From assembly GCA_018401415.1 (NCBI GenBank), contig JAGYKV010000017.1, forward strand, positions 694,001 through 758,000: a stretch of DNA of 64,000 nt, written 5' to 3'. The notes under the pieces are model-generated. The model made no database searches. It was not told the origin of the DNA and was given only the letters and a program-made list of their open reading frames with translations. The position numbers and the translations under genes were made by a program. Each line of letters begins with the position of its first letter. Position 1 is the first letter of the stretch. Of the stretch, positions 28,109 through 36,340 are shown piece after piece. This DNA comes from Candidatus Nanopelagicales bacterium (GTDB lineage: Bacteria; Actinomycetota; Actinomycetes; S36-B12).

Positions 28109-29603
28109 GATTTACCAACTCTAGTACGACCGCAGAGTCACTAAAGGGAACTACTTCGCCTGCTATTTCAATGCCGCTTTCGTGCCCCTTACCCAAAATA
28201 GCTATCCGATCGCCGGGCTTCGCCAGATCTAATGCCCGTTCAATGGCATTTCTACGGCCTTCAACATTTTCCACGCGAACATATGGGTAGTTGATTGTCC
28301 CATGCACTACTGAGTTTCGGATGGCCGCGGGATCCTCTGAACGTGGATTATCGTCTGTGACAATGACAGTAATGGAATGTCGTGCGGCCGCTGCTCCCAT
28401 TAATGGCCTCTTGCTGGAGTCGCGATCTCCCCCGGCTCCAATCACGGTAATCACATTCCCGTGGTCGTGGTGGTGAAGTCCCAGGAGAAACGATTCAATC
28501 GCATCGGGTGAGTGTGCATAATCAACATAGATCGCAATATTGTTATGCACGCATACGAGTTGGCCTCGCCCTGGAACAACAGATGAACCTACTCCCTTGA
28601 TCGTCTGCGACGCGGAGAGTCCAACATTGGCTAGAAGTGCAATAGCTAATGTTGCATTCATGGCATTGACTTCACCAGGGCTCACGACGTGAGTCCGAAC
28701 AACATTGCCCAATGGATCGTGCACCACCAGATCACCCTGCTCTTCGGGAACACCACGCCAGTCTGATTGCTCATCTAAATCTGACGATGAAGCACCTGTA
28801 TACACCGTCTGTAAAGGGATATCGGACCGGGTCAACAATTCGCGACCCCATGAATCATTAATACAAACAACCCCGCGAAGCGCATGGGCTCGTGAAAATA
28901 GTGCGGCCTTGGCATCAAAGTAGTTTTCCATGGTTCCGTGATAATCCAAATGATCATGTGACAGGTTGGTAAACCCAACTACATCAAAATTCAACCCACC
29001 AATTCGGTGCTCGGAGATCGCAATACTTGAAACTTCCATCGCCACCAGTTCGACGTTCTCCAAGGACATCTGATTCAGCAACCGGTAAATCTCGGGGGCC
29101 TCGGGTGTTGTTCGAACCGCAGGCAACTCAGTATCGCCAATATATGTTGCGAGAGTCCCAATCATTCCCGTCTTCAGTCCCACTGATTTGGCTCCCTGCA
29201 TAACCATGTAGGCCGTAGTCGTTTTCCCATTCGTGCCGGTAATGCCAATAAGTCTGATGGGGGGTTGCCCGTAGACCCGGGCGCACACCTCACCTAACTT
29301 CTTTCGAAGATCCTTCGCAGTGATTACTGGCACACCTCGTGCCACACACACGTCTATGCATACTGGCATGCCCTTGTCATCGGTTAGAACCGCCACAGCA
29401 CCTGCCTGAATCGCATCCGACACGAATTCGGCGCCATGCTGATTACGGCCAGCAAGGGCAACAAATAAGTCGCCCTTAGAAATCAATTCCGAGTTTTGTG
29501 AAACACCTGTGACCAGATGGAGGGCATCTCCTTGAACTTCACCGCCGATCAGGCGAGCGATGTCGCCAACTGTCGCCGAGTCTCTTTCGTCAGAGGAGCT
29601 CAT
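28101..29603 (-). CDS. murE: UDP-MurNAc-dipeptide:meso-diaminopimelate ligase
   Basis: MurE adds the third residue of the stem peptide. The 500-residue protein has the ATP loop ITGTNGKTTTAYM near residue 120 and, near 410, the DDNPRSEDP motif. The DNPR tetrad is the known hallmark of MurE enzymes that use meso-diaminopimelate rather than lysine, so this organism's peptidoglycan is predicted to be meso-DAP type. Begins two bases after the ftsI stop. Confidence 0.96.
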   Translation of the reverse strand: MSSSDERDSATVGDIARLIGGEVQGDALHLVTGVSQNSELISKGDLFVALAGRNQHGAEFVSDAIQAGAVAVLTDDKGMPVCIDVCVARGVPVITAKDLRKKLGEVCARVYGQPPIRLIGITGTNGKTTTAYMVMQGAKSVGLKTGMIGTLATYIGDTELPAVRTTPEAPEIYRLLNQMSLENVELVAMEVSSIAISEHRIGGLNFDVVGFTNLSHDHLDYHGTMENYFDAKAALFSRAHALRGVVCINDSWGRELLTRSDIPLQTVYTGASSSDLDEQSDWRGVPEEQGDLVVHDPLGNVVRTHVVSPGEVNAMNATLAIALLANVGLSASQTIKGVGSSVVPGRGQLVCVHNNIAIYVDYAHSPDAIESFLLGLHHHDHGNVITVIGAGGDRDSSKRPLMGAAAARHSITVIVTDDNPRSEDPAAIRNSVVHGTINYPYVRVENVEGRRNAIERALDLAKPGDRIAILGKGHESGIEIAGEVVPFSDSAVVLELVNRV

Positions 29604-29605
29604 GA

Positions 29606-31378
29606 CTAACCTCCAAATGTCAAGGCGAGCCGTGGTGCCTTGGCTCCTGTCGGTGGAATTTCCAGCGCACCAAGAGCGTAACTTGTAACTTTCTTGAAGA
29701 CGGGAGCCGCCAATTCACCGCCGTAGCGGCCAGCCTTTGGTTTAGAAATGAAAACCGCAACAACCAGTTGCGGGTTATCTGCCGGCGCCATTCCAATGAA
29801 TGAGGCAATGACATCACGACCGTATCCACCGGTCACTTCATTAACAACTTGTGCGGTTCCTGTTTTCCCACCGACGCGATACCCTGGAATGCTCGCACCT
29901 GTTGCTGTTCCGCCCTCACCCACAACACTTTCCAGCATGCTTCGCACCTGCTTAGCGCTCTCTCTACTGATCACACGAGTAGTTGTGGGAGGATTCGGCT
30001 CCTGAATCGTTCCATCAGCATGAATGATTCTCGATACCAATGCGGGTTGAACCCTTAATCCGTCATTGGCAATTGTTGCGAAGACTCCAGCAGCTTGGAC
30101 CGCATTCACACTCAACCCTTGCCCAAATGCAATTGTGGGGAATGACGTGGGAGACCAGTCGTCATACGCTGGAATGAATCCTTTGTTTTCGCCGGGGAAA
30201 TTCAAGCCCGTTTCTTCACCGATTCCAAATTTCTTGATGTACTTCGAGAGTTTTCTCCCGCCAATGCGCTCCGCTGCCAGAATAGTTCCGATATTGCTGG
30301 ATTTAGCCATGATCCCGTTCAATGTCAGATTAATGGTTCCACGGGGCGTTGGGTCGCGAAAATCCTTATCGCCTCGATTCAGCACACCCGGTACTTTTAT
30401 TGGCGTATACGGGGTGGCTGCGCCTTCATTGATGACTGCCGCGAGCGTCATTACCTTACTCGTGGAACCAGGTTCGAATGCATCTGTCAGAGGACGATTT
30501 TTCAGATTTTTTTGATCACTCATTGTCGGATCATTCGAATCAAATGTGGGAGCTGTTGCAAGTGCCAGGATGTGTCCACTCTGTGGATCCATAACGACGA
30601 CTGTTCCATCTGAAGCGCCCGCCTTAGCAACTGCTTCAGCAATTGCCTGTTGCGCCACAAATTGGATATCCGAGTCAATTGTCAGTTGTATATCCACCCC
30701 TTGTTCGGCATTAGTCCTTATGTTGGCCGCCGTCGGAATGGCTCGACCTCCGGGTCCACCTTCGTAGGTGATCTCACCTGGAGTGCCGCCCAACTCCTTT
30801 TCGTAGGCGTACTCATATCCGCCTAGACCTGTACCTTCATCGCCCACGAAACCAATGACGTTAGCAGCAAGTTCCCCTGCGGGATAAATTCGCCGAGATG
30901 CTGCCTCACTGAATATCCCCGGGAGACGAAGCGCGGATATCTGCTGCCACTTATCTGGTGAAACCCCTTTCGCCACGTACATAAAGCGACGCTCACCCGT
31001 CAGTCGTGTGGCGAGTATGTCCGCATCTGCGCCGAGAATCGGCGATAACGCTTGACCGACGGCGGCAGGATCTTCAATCATGGATTGATCCGCGGTCACG
31101 TTTCTGGTCTCCACGGTGATTGCTAATGCAGTACCGTTCGTGTCAAGAATCGTTCCACGTTGAGCAGGAATCTCCTGGGTGCGTAAACGCTGATCCAGAG
31201 CAGCCGATGCAAGTTCACCGCCTCGTACGACCTGGAGGTCAACGAGACGAGCTGCGAAAACAACAAACATGATTGAAGTCACCACAATTAAACTGAGCCC
31301 GCGCTTGCTGTAATTACCCAATTTGATTGGCGTATCAAGCACTCCCCGGGGCTGCCCTCGACTAATGCGTTTTGACAT
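29606..31378 (-). CDS. ftsI: Class B penicillin-binding protein FtsI/PBP3
   Basis: The septal transpeptidase. The 590-residue protein has one N-terminal membrane helix (about residues 28-50), a PBP dimerisation domain, and a transpeptidase domain with EPGSTSK (SxxK, catalytic serine), KSSNIGT (SxN) and GGKTGTAQ (KTG). No PASTA domains follow, as in mycobacterial PbpB and unlike Bacillus PBP2x-type proteins. It follows the ftsL-like gene by 13 bases. Confidence 0.96.
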   Translation of the reverse strand: MSKRISRGQPRGVLDTPIKLGNYSKRGLSLIVVTSIMFVVFAARLVDLQVVRGGELASAALDQRLRTQEIPAQRGTILDTNGTALAITVETRNVTADQSMIEDPAAVGQALSPILGADADILATRLTGERRFMYVAKGVSPDKWQQISALRLPGIFSEAASRRIYPAGELAANVIGFVGDEGTGLGGYEYAYEKELGGTPGEITYEGGPGGRAIPTAANIRTNAEQGVDIQLTIDSDIQFVAQQAIAEAVAKAGASDGTVVVMDPQSGHILALATAPTFDSNDPTMSDQKNLKNRPLTDAFEPGSTSKVMTLAAVINEGAATPYTPIKVPGVLNRGDKDFRDPTPRGTINLTLNGIMAKSSNIGTILAAERIGGRKLSKYIKKFGIGEETGLNFPGENKGFIPAYDDWSPTSFPTIAFGQGLSVNAVQAAGVFATIANDGLRVQPALVSRIIHADGTIQEPNPPTTTRVISRESAKQVRSMLESVVGEGGTATGASIPGYRVGGKTGTAQVVNEVTGGYGRDVIASFIGMAPADNPQLVVAVFISKPKAGRYGGELAAPVFKKVTSYALGALEIPPTGAKAPRLALTFGG

Positions 31379-31391
31379 TTGTCACTCGCCG

Positions 31392-32081
31392 CTATTGGAC
31401 CGACACTGCATCAAGTAACGCGTTTTCGGATACGACTTTGGCTTCAATCACAATGGGTTCACTCCACACTCCGGTAACTTTTTTATTTTCCTTCTGCCCA
31501 GCGCCGGCAGTTTGGGCTTCCTCATTCGCTTGCGCATCCGCTGCAGCAGGGTCGTAACCCACACCGGGCGCCCCAGGTTGCTCACCCGCAACGGCCATCT
31601 CGGCGCCCTCTCCCGCTGTCAAGTCTGCGGGTGTCGGAATGGCTGCACCCTTTGCCGGCTTTGGTTTGCCCAAAACCGTTCCATCTGGAATTCGAATGAA
31701 TGCTGGCGATGAGCTAGGCACCATTCCGAGACCTCTTGCTTGATTTTCCAGTGCCTCTGGAGCGGAGAGTGCTGCGACTTCCTCTGTCAACGTGGCCTCG
31801 GTTCGCGCTAGTTCCCCATATTGTGAACGCAACTCCCCTAACGTAAAAGCACCTTGTGCAAGTGAAGTGTTTATTAAAAGAATTCCAAGCATGCCAATAC
31901 CAAGCGCGCCGAGAACAATCAGCACAAACATCCCATTACTTGCTTTTTGGACTCGCATGGGTGACACCAGGCGCAGGTTTGCGCGCATGCTTTTACGTAC
32001 ACCCTTCGTGGCATACTCAGTTACAGTTTGCTCAGGCGTCTCGGTAATCTCCGAGAACTCAAGTTTGGGTGCTGCGCTCAT
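31392..32081 (-). CDS. FtsL-like divisome protein with long low-complexity C-terminus
   Basis: Position between rsmH and ftsI, a cytoplasmic N-terminus of about 50 residues, one membrane helix (about 50-75) and a short coiled coil ([20 protein letters not shown]) are the features of FtsL, which recruits and activates FtsW-FtsI. FtsL has little sequence conservation, so the call rests on topology and position. Unlike typical FtsL of about 100-120 residues, this 229-residue protein carries about 90 extra Ala/Gly/Pro-rich residues followed by a conserved-looking end ([13 protein letters not shown]). Start overlaps the rsmH stop by four bases. Confidence 0.8.
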   Translation of the reverse strand: MSAAPKLEFSEITETPEQTVTEYATKGVRKSMRANLRLVSPMRVQKASNGMFVLIVLGALGIGMLGILLINTSLAQGAFTLGELRSQYGELARTEATLTEEVAALSAPEALENQARGLGMVPSSSPAFIRIPDGTVLGKPKPAKGAAIPTPADLTAGEGAEMAVAGEQPGAPGVGYDPAAADAQANEEAQTAGAGQKENKKVTGVWSEPIVIEAKVVSENALLDAVSVQ

Positions 32082-33064
32082 GCCGCAACCTCGGATTGCG
32101 ATTCAGTTGAATTGGCTCTGCGAATCCGCTCAGCGGCACGAAGTCGGACAGATGCTGCTCTGGGATTACCCTCAATCTCAACTTCCGATGCATTTTCTGA
32201 TCCCCTGGTCAGTACCCGCAATTCCGGAAGTGCACTCTCTGGAATAACGGGCAAGCCATGTGGGACGTTCGCAGTCGACTCTTTGAGGAAAATTCGTTTA
32301 ACAATTCGATCCTCCAGCGACTGATACGACATGACAACTATTCGTCCGTGTACCCGGAGCGCATCTATGGCGCGAGGAATCGCTCTTTCCAGAACTTCAA
32401 GTTCGGAATTGACTTCAATGCGCAGGGCTTGGAATGTGCGCTTTGCCGGGTTTCCACCGGTTCGACGTGCGGCTGCGGGAATGGCGGCCTTAATCAGATC
32501 AACGAGGCGTGCAGAGTGGGTGAACGGCTGATCATTACGTTCCCAAACGATTCTTTCTACGATTCTTTCCGCAAATTTTTCTTCACCATATGCGCGAAGA
32601 ATCCTCACTAATTGCCCGGGTTCATAGGTGTTGAGTACGTGGGCTGCCGTGACTCCTTGAGTTTGATCCATCCGCATGTCAAGTTCGGCATCCGCAGCGT
32701 ACGAAAATCCTCGCTCAACATCATCGAGTTGCATTGAAGACACCCCGAGATCGAAGAGTATGCCGTCGACGCTGGTAAGGCCGTGCTCAACGAGAACCTG
32801 TGGAATTTGATCGTAAACCGCGTGTACTAAAACCACTCGCTCTGCAAATGGGGCCAGGCGAATCCTCGAAAGCTCAAGGGCACTTGTGTCGCGATCAAGC
32901 CCAATGACCCGAAGTTGTGGAAACGTGTGCAACGCCTGTTCCGCGTGTCCACCGTGCCCCAAAGTCGCATCTACGAGAACCGCTTCAGGGTGCGAAAGGG
33001 CTGGAGCCAGCAATGCCAAAACCCGATCCCTCAGGACCGGAACATGGCGCTGGGAGGTGTTCAT
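32078..33064 (-). CDS. rsmH: 16S rRNA (cytosine1402-N4)-methyltransferase
   Basis: RsmH (MraW) methylates C1402 of 16S rRNA using S-adenosylmethionine. The 328-residue protein starts [15 protein letters not shown] and has the SAM motif [14 protein letters not shown], followed by [14 protein letters not shown] and [19 protein letters not shown] residues ([15 protein letters not shown]) typical of the family. The frame is open for 33 more codons upstream, but homologues begin at this ATG. A tiny membrane ORF ends four bases before it. Confidence 0.95.
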   Translation of the reverse strand: MNTSQRHVPVLRDRVLALLAPALSHPEAVLVDATLGHGGHAEQALHTFPQLRVIGLDRDTSALELSRIRLAPFAERVVLVHAVYDQIPQVLVEHGLTSVDGILFDLGVSSMQLDDVERGFSYAADAELDMRMDQTQGVTAAHVLNTYEPGQLVRILRAYGEEKFAERIVERIVWERNDQPFTHSARLVDLIKAAIPAAARRTGGNPAKRTFQALRIEVNSELEVLERAIPRAIDALRVHGRIVVMSYQSLEDRIVKRIFLKESTANVPHGLPVIPESALPELRVLTRGSENASEVEIEGNPRAASVRLRAAERIRRANSTESQSEVAA

Positions 33065-33068
33065 GCGG

Positions 33069-33212
33069 TTACGACCAACTCCCCACGAGGAGGGAGAGCA
33101 GATAAAAAGAGATGCCCGTAGAGATTCCTGCTGCCACAACGGCAGCGCTCGTGCGAACACCACTAGGAATATTCCAATTCCGATGGTGGAAATATTGAGT
33201 CAGAGTTGTCAT
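33069..33212 (-). CDS. Predicted 47-residue single-pass membrane peptide
   Basis: An ATG at 33212 opens a 47-codon frame ending in TAA four bases before the rsmH ATG. The product has a polar N-terminus ([14 protein letters not shown]) and one hydrophobic stretch from about residue 19 to 45 ([20 protein letters not shown]). GAGGG lies 11-15 bases before the ATG, separated by an A-rich tract. I do not recognise a family. Tight spacing to rsmH and a clean membrane span argue for a real small gene within the mraZ-rsmH interval; chance is the alternative. Confidence 0.45.
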   Translation of the reverse strand: MTTLTQYFHHRNWNIPSGVRTSAAVVAAGISTGISFYLLSLLVGSWS

Positions 33213-33300
33213 TTTTTTTCTTTCCCTCGTGGAACACGATTCGCGGTCGGGTTCTATTCATGGACGTGAATACTTTGTTTCTTTACTTTTTTGGGTGCTT

Positions 33301-33389
33301 CTCCATCAGGTCCCTCCCCGACTCGAGGTACGTGTTCTGGCCTCGGGGAAGTGAGGTCAGAACATGGAGCGGGCAGAGGCCTGATGGAG
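33301..33389. repeat. Nested inverted repeats in the mraZ-rsmH gap
   Basis: An outer 10-bp inverted repeat (33301-33310 with 33380-33389) encloses a 12-bp stem with one G-T pair and an 8-base loop (33333-33344 with 33353-33364). A competing 7-bp pairing, TCCCCGA at 33315-33321 with TCGGGGA at 33343-33349, would exclude the inner stem. No T-run follows on either strand, so it does not look like a simple terminator; a leader or attenuator structure in the mraZ transcript is possible. Confidence 0.5.
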
Positions 33390-33403
33390 TCACTCATTCG
33401 GCG

Positions 33404-33835
33404 TTAAAGAATTCCAGGGATTACCTCCTCGCTGAGGTCGGAGAAGTTGTTTTCCTGGCTTGCTAGGTACTGCTCCCAGGAAATGGAATTCCATATTTCA
33501 AGGGTCGTGCCGTTTCCCACCACGATCACTTCACGGTCAAGGCCCGCATATTCACGTAGCGCAGCGGGGACCATGACGCGCCCTTGGCGGTCTGGTATCT
33601 CGTCCGTTGCCCCCGAGAAAAGAACCCGCAGATACGCCCGAACCGCTGCATCGGATCGAGAGGCCACACTTAAGCGCCCTGCATATTCGGTGAATTCCGC
33701 TGCTGGCCAGACCACAATTGATCGTTCCTGTCCTTTGGTAAAAACCAGTCCCGCCGCCAAGCCCTCACGGAATTTGGCGGGTAAAACCATGCGACCCTTG
33801 TCATCGAGACGGGGTGAATGGGTGCCCAGAAACAT
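33404..33835 (-). CDS. mraZ: Transcriptional regulator MraZ
   Basis: MraZ is a double-SpoVT/AbrB-fold DNA-binding protein that controls the division cluster. The 143-residue product has the two diagnostic motifs DDKGRMVLPAKFRE near residue 11 and DRQGRVMVPAALREYAG near residue 82. It is the first gene of the dcw block. AGGAGGGGAG lies 7-8 bases before the ATG. The upstream region carries direct repeats matching a MraZ operator, so autoregulation is likely. Confidence 0.96.
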   Translation of the reverse strand: MFLGTHSPRLDDKGRMVLPAKFREGLAAGLVFTKGQERSIVVWPAAEFTEYAGRLSVASRSDAAVRAYLRVLFSGATDEIPDRQGRVMVPAALREYAGLDREVIVVGNGTTLEIWNSISWEQYLASQENNFSDLSEEVIPGIL

Positions 33836-33877
33836 CTGTCACTCCCCTCCTTTAAACCCCATAAGCCACATTGGTTT

Positions 33878-33912
33878 CTCCAAGTAGCGCCACAATACTC
33901 CATTTTCCTCCA
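33878..33912 (-). promoter_or_regulatory. MraZ operator: four TGG(A/C)G repeats at 10-bp spacing
   Basis: On the minus strand TGGAG, TGGAG, TGGCG and TGGAG begin exactly 10 bases apart (33912, 33902, 33892, 33882). MraZ operators in other bacteria are direct TGGG-type repeats with 10-bp periodicity upstream of mraZ. Here they overlap the predicted promoter, consistent with autorepression. Confidence 0.7.
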
Positions 33913-33919
33913 CCGTCAA
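33892..33919 (-). promoter_or_regulatory. Predicted dcw promoter upstream of mraZ
   Basis: TTGACG at 33914-33919 and TATTGT at 33892-33897 on the minus strand, separated by 16 bases, form a near-consensus promoter interleaved with the MraZ repeats. The start would fall about 50 bases before the mraZ ATG. Confidence 0.6.
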
Positions 33920-33989
33920 CCATCAGGTGGCACTTTTTTGCCCAAGTCCTCCACTGCCCTGGTTCCAGCAGATACACCTCCCGCTCACC

Positions 33990-33995
33990 TAGAGT
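33990..33995 (+). promoter_or_regulatory. Leaderless -10 box of the DUF3048 lipoprotein gene
   Basis: TAGAGT, 6 bases before the GTG at 34002; same box and spacing as lspA on the other strand. Confidence 0.6.
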
Positions 33996-34001
33996 GGGCA
34001 G

Positions 34002-35141
34002 GTGCCCCTACGCCCCCGATTGATCACCAGCTCTGCCGGTGTGGTTGCGGCCCTCACCATGATCACGGGGTGTGCCACGGATTCACCTCCCCAAGGGTTG
34101 CAACCCAGCTCGGCAACCAGCTCTCCGACCATTTCATCTGACCCGACCGGCCCCACGACCGATCCCACGACCGATCCCACGACCGGCCCCACTCCTGAAC
34201 CAGCCATGCCACTTTCCCCCCTTACCGGCCGCGTTCAGGAGATTGCTCAGCCGGTTCTTGTGGTGAAACTCGACAACACTCGGAATTCACAGCCGCATGC
34301 TGGCCTGAAGGAGGCCGATGTTGTCTACATCGAGGAGGTTGAATATGGAATCACTCGGCTTGCGGCGGTGTTCAGTTCAACCGTGCCCGAAAGAATCGGA
34401 CCGGTTCGGTCTGCCCGAATTACCGATCTTGATCTTCTAAGTCAATATGGCAGCCCCGGATTCGCTTTCTCGGGAGCGCAACAGAAACTATGGCCTGAAA
34501 TTGCCAATTCGGCTCTCATTGATCTCTCCGCAAATAAGGCACCGTCTGATTACGAGCGCGATAGGGCTCGACGGGCTCCGTACAACTATTTCTTTAATGG
34601 CAAATCTGCTCTCGGTAGTCGCGATGACATCTCTGTAGATCGAAATATTGGATTTATGTTTTCTGAGGAAGTACCTTCCAATGGCACCATTAATGAATCA
34701 GCCCGCATCGAATGGAGTTACGCCAGCGCCGGATTTAACTATGACCCAATAAATATGAAATATGCAGTAAGACTCAATGGTGAACGAGCAACCTCCGAGG
34801 AAGGTGATGGCCTTCAGTGGGCAGACACCGTTGTTATCCAACTTGTGAAACAGCGGCCTTCCGTCTATTTCGATCGCGGAGGCGGCAACACTCCATACGC
34901 GGACACTATTGGTCAAGGCACGGCAATAATCTTGAGGAACGGCATGTCTTATATGGCGAAGTGGTCACGTCCGGACGCAAATTCGGGCACAACCTTTACG
35001 AACGAGCTGGGAATTCCAATTCCATTTAAACCAGGTCAGACATGGATTGCCCTTTATGACAAAACACGTGATGTAAAACTCAAACCCCGAGAAAAGATCA
35101 ATGCAACGAGCGTTAGGGCGCTTTCACTCACTGCCCGTTAA
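34002..35141 (+). CDS. DUF3048 (YerB-like) lipoprotein
   Basis: A 379-residue secreted lipoprotein. The N-terminus has a basic start, a hydrophobic segment and the lipobox TGCA (Cys near residue 24), followed by a Ser/Thr/Pro/Asp-rich linker. The mature part has two DUF3048 blocks: PVLVVKLDNTRNSQPHAGL, ADVVYIEEVEYGITRL and PVRSARITDLDL first, then YFDRGGGNTPYADTIGQGTA and a C-terminal GQTWIALYD. Family function is unknown. The GTG start is placed by the -10 box. It is divergent from mraZ, and the 3' end overlaps the convergent DUF3293 gene by 14 bases. Lipidation and cleavage would depend on LspA. Confidence 0.9.
   Translation: MPLRPRLITSSAGVVAALTMITGCATDSPPQGLQPSSATSSPTISSDPTGPTTDPTTDPTTGPTPEPAMPLSPLTGRVQEIAQPVLVVKLDNTRNSQPHAGLKEADVVYIEEVEYGITRLAAVFSSTVPERIGPVRSARITDLDLLSQYGSPGFAFSGAQQKLWPEIANSALIDLSANKAPSDYERDRARRAPYNYFFNGKSALGSRDDISVDRNIGFMFSEEVPSNGTINESARIEWSYASAGFNYDPINMKYAVRLNGERATSEEGDGLQWADTVVIQLVKQRPSVYFDRGGGNTPYADTIGQGTAIILRNGMSYMAKWSRPDANSGTTFTNELGIPIPFKPGQTWIALYDKTRDVKLKPREKINATSVRALSLTAR
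34145..34192 (+). repeat. Four 12-bp tandem repeats in the lipoprotein linker
   Basis: Four copies alternating GACCGGCCCCAC and GACCGATCCCAC (outer two of the first type, inner two of the second), coding the TTDP/TTGP linker after the lipobox. A likely length-variable spacer. Confidence 0.85.
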
Positions 35142-35574
35142 CGGTATCTGCACTTATAACGTGCCGAGTTCCATCGGAGTGATAGCGGAAAATTGCAAAC
35201 TGCCCGAAATTTCGGGCCAATGAGCACCCCACATCCTGATCCATACCCCAGGCAATAAACCCGGGTTCGCGAAAGGATCTGTCCGGCGAGAATCCATCTG
35301 CTTCCCAAATCTCGAAATGCGTCCTTCGTAGTTCCTGAAGTAACTTCGCATTTGCCCGTTCATTCCAAGCGAGGGTGGGCCTGAGTTGGCCCGGGTTCCA
35401 CGCCGTAATGACAACTCCCCCCTGCTTTCGCTGGACAACGAGGTCAGACAATTCCTGCCAATCCGAGTCACTGGAACCAAGCGGTCGCACTTCTACAAAC
35501 GCAGTTACATAAATGTCATGTAGCTCTTGACGACTCATGTCCACGCGAACGTTAGGCAAATGGCTATCAGACAT
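35128..35574 (-). CDS. DUF3293 domain protein
   Basis: A 148-residue soluble protein. It shows the DUF3293 layout: an N-terminal beta strand, VITAWNPGQLRPTLAWNERAN, a middle EIWEADGFSPD segment and C-terminal GFIAWGMDQDVGCSLARNFGQFAIFRY. Function is unknown. It starts with ATG, 6 bases after a TAGGGT -10 box that lies just before the end of the upstream phosphopantetheinyl transferase gene, so it probably has its own leaderless promoter. Its 3' end overlaps the convergent DUF3048 gene by 14 bases. Confidence 0.8.
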   Translation of the reverse strand: MSDSHLPNVRVDMSRQELHDIYVTAFVEVRPLGSSDSDWQELSDLVVQRKQGGVVITAWNPGQLRPTLAWNERANAKLLQELRRTHFEIWEADGFSPDRSFREPGFIAWGMDQDVGCSLARNFGQFAIFRYHSDGTRHVISADTVNGQ

Positions 35575-35580
35575 GATTCG

Positions 35581-35586
35581 ACCCTA
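35581..35586 (-). promoter_or_regulatory. Leaderless -10 box of the DUF3293 gene
   Basis: TAGGGT on the minus strand, 6 bases before the ATG at 35574, directly after the stop codon of the upstream gene. Confidence 0.55.
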
Positions 35587-36249
35587 CTAGTGAACAGCAG
35601 ACGAATCCTGCGGCGATGCAATAACGCAGGTAAATTCATGTACCCCGAATGAACGTTCCAGCGACTTTATCCGCCACATAGATCCGTCCCCGCTCTTCGA
35701 CATGAGAGTGTCCCTGACCATAAGGACACCTTGACGTTCAGACACACTCCATCGCTCGATTGACCCTGCCAATCCGACCCGCTGAGCTTTGCCTGCTGCC
35801 TCCTTGGCACACATAATCTCGATGGCACTCCATCGCGGCATCAGACCACGCTCTTCCGGTGTCAAGACCCGGAGAAGCCGACTGACATCACGCTGGGATC
35901 TCTCTAGATCCAATCCGATCGGCTTCTTGGACGCCACCCCTACTGCAACGTGCGAAGCATGGGAAATGGACACAAATATCTGCGCTCCAGCACCAACCAG
36001 AGTCCATTGGGGGGCTCCTCTGGGGTCGTAATCGATGTCACCTAAATGTTCGCCGGATACACCCGAACACAGCTCTCGAACAGCGGCCCGCACACAATCC
36101 CTTCCTGCTGCGGACAGGTCTTCGCGGGTTGGTTCCGCCAAGCACATCACCATAAGGACCGTGTCTTCTGTTCGAGTCCACTGGGTCACCTTTTCGACCT
36201 TCTTCACGCGATCATTGTGGTGTATTCGAAAATGCCAATGCGCTGACAT
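35587..36249 (-). CDS. Sfp-type 4'-phosphopantetheinyl transferase
   Basis: The enzyme activates acyl or peptidyl carrier proteins by transferring phosphopantetheine from coenzyme A. Visible motifs are SISHASHVAVGVAS, then PIGLDLE (magnesium-binding Asp and Glu) and, 40 residues on, EIMCAKEAAGKA, matching the WxxKEAxxK signature. No polyketide or non-ribosomal synthase lies in the window, so the carrier partner is unknown. The start is uncertain: ATG at 36249 gives 220 residues, but GTG codons inside the first 25 residues are possible and no convincing ribosome site or leaderless box decides it. Confidence 0.85.
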   Translation of the reverse strand: MSAHWHFRIHHNDRVKKVEKVTQWTRTEDTVLMVMCLAEPTREDLSAAGRDCVRAAVRELCSGVSGEHLGDIDYDPRGAPQWTLVGAGAQIFVSISHASHVAVGVASKKPIGLDLERSQRDVSRLLRVLTPEERGLMPRWSAIEIMCAKEAAGKAQRVGLAGSIERWSVSERQGVLMVRDTLMSKSGDGSMWRIKSLERSFGVHEFTCVIASPQDSSAVH

Positions 36250-36340
36250 GGAGAAAATTGCTACGTGACATAGTTGGATACCAATTTCTGCGGTTTCATG
36301 ACCACATTTCATGAACCACACCTAGATCCAGGAGTATCCA

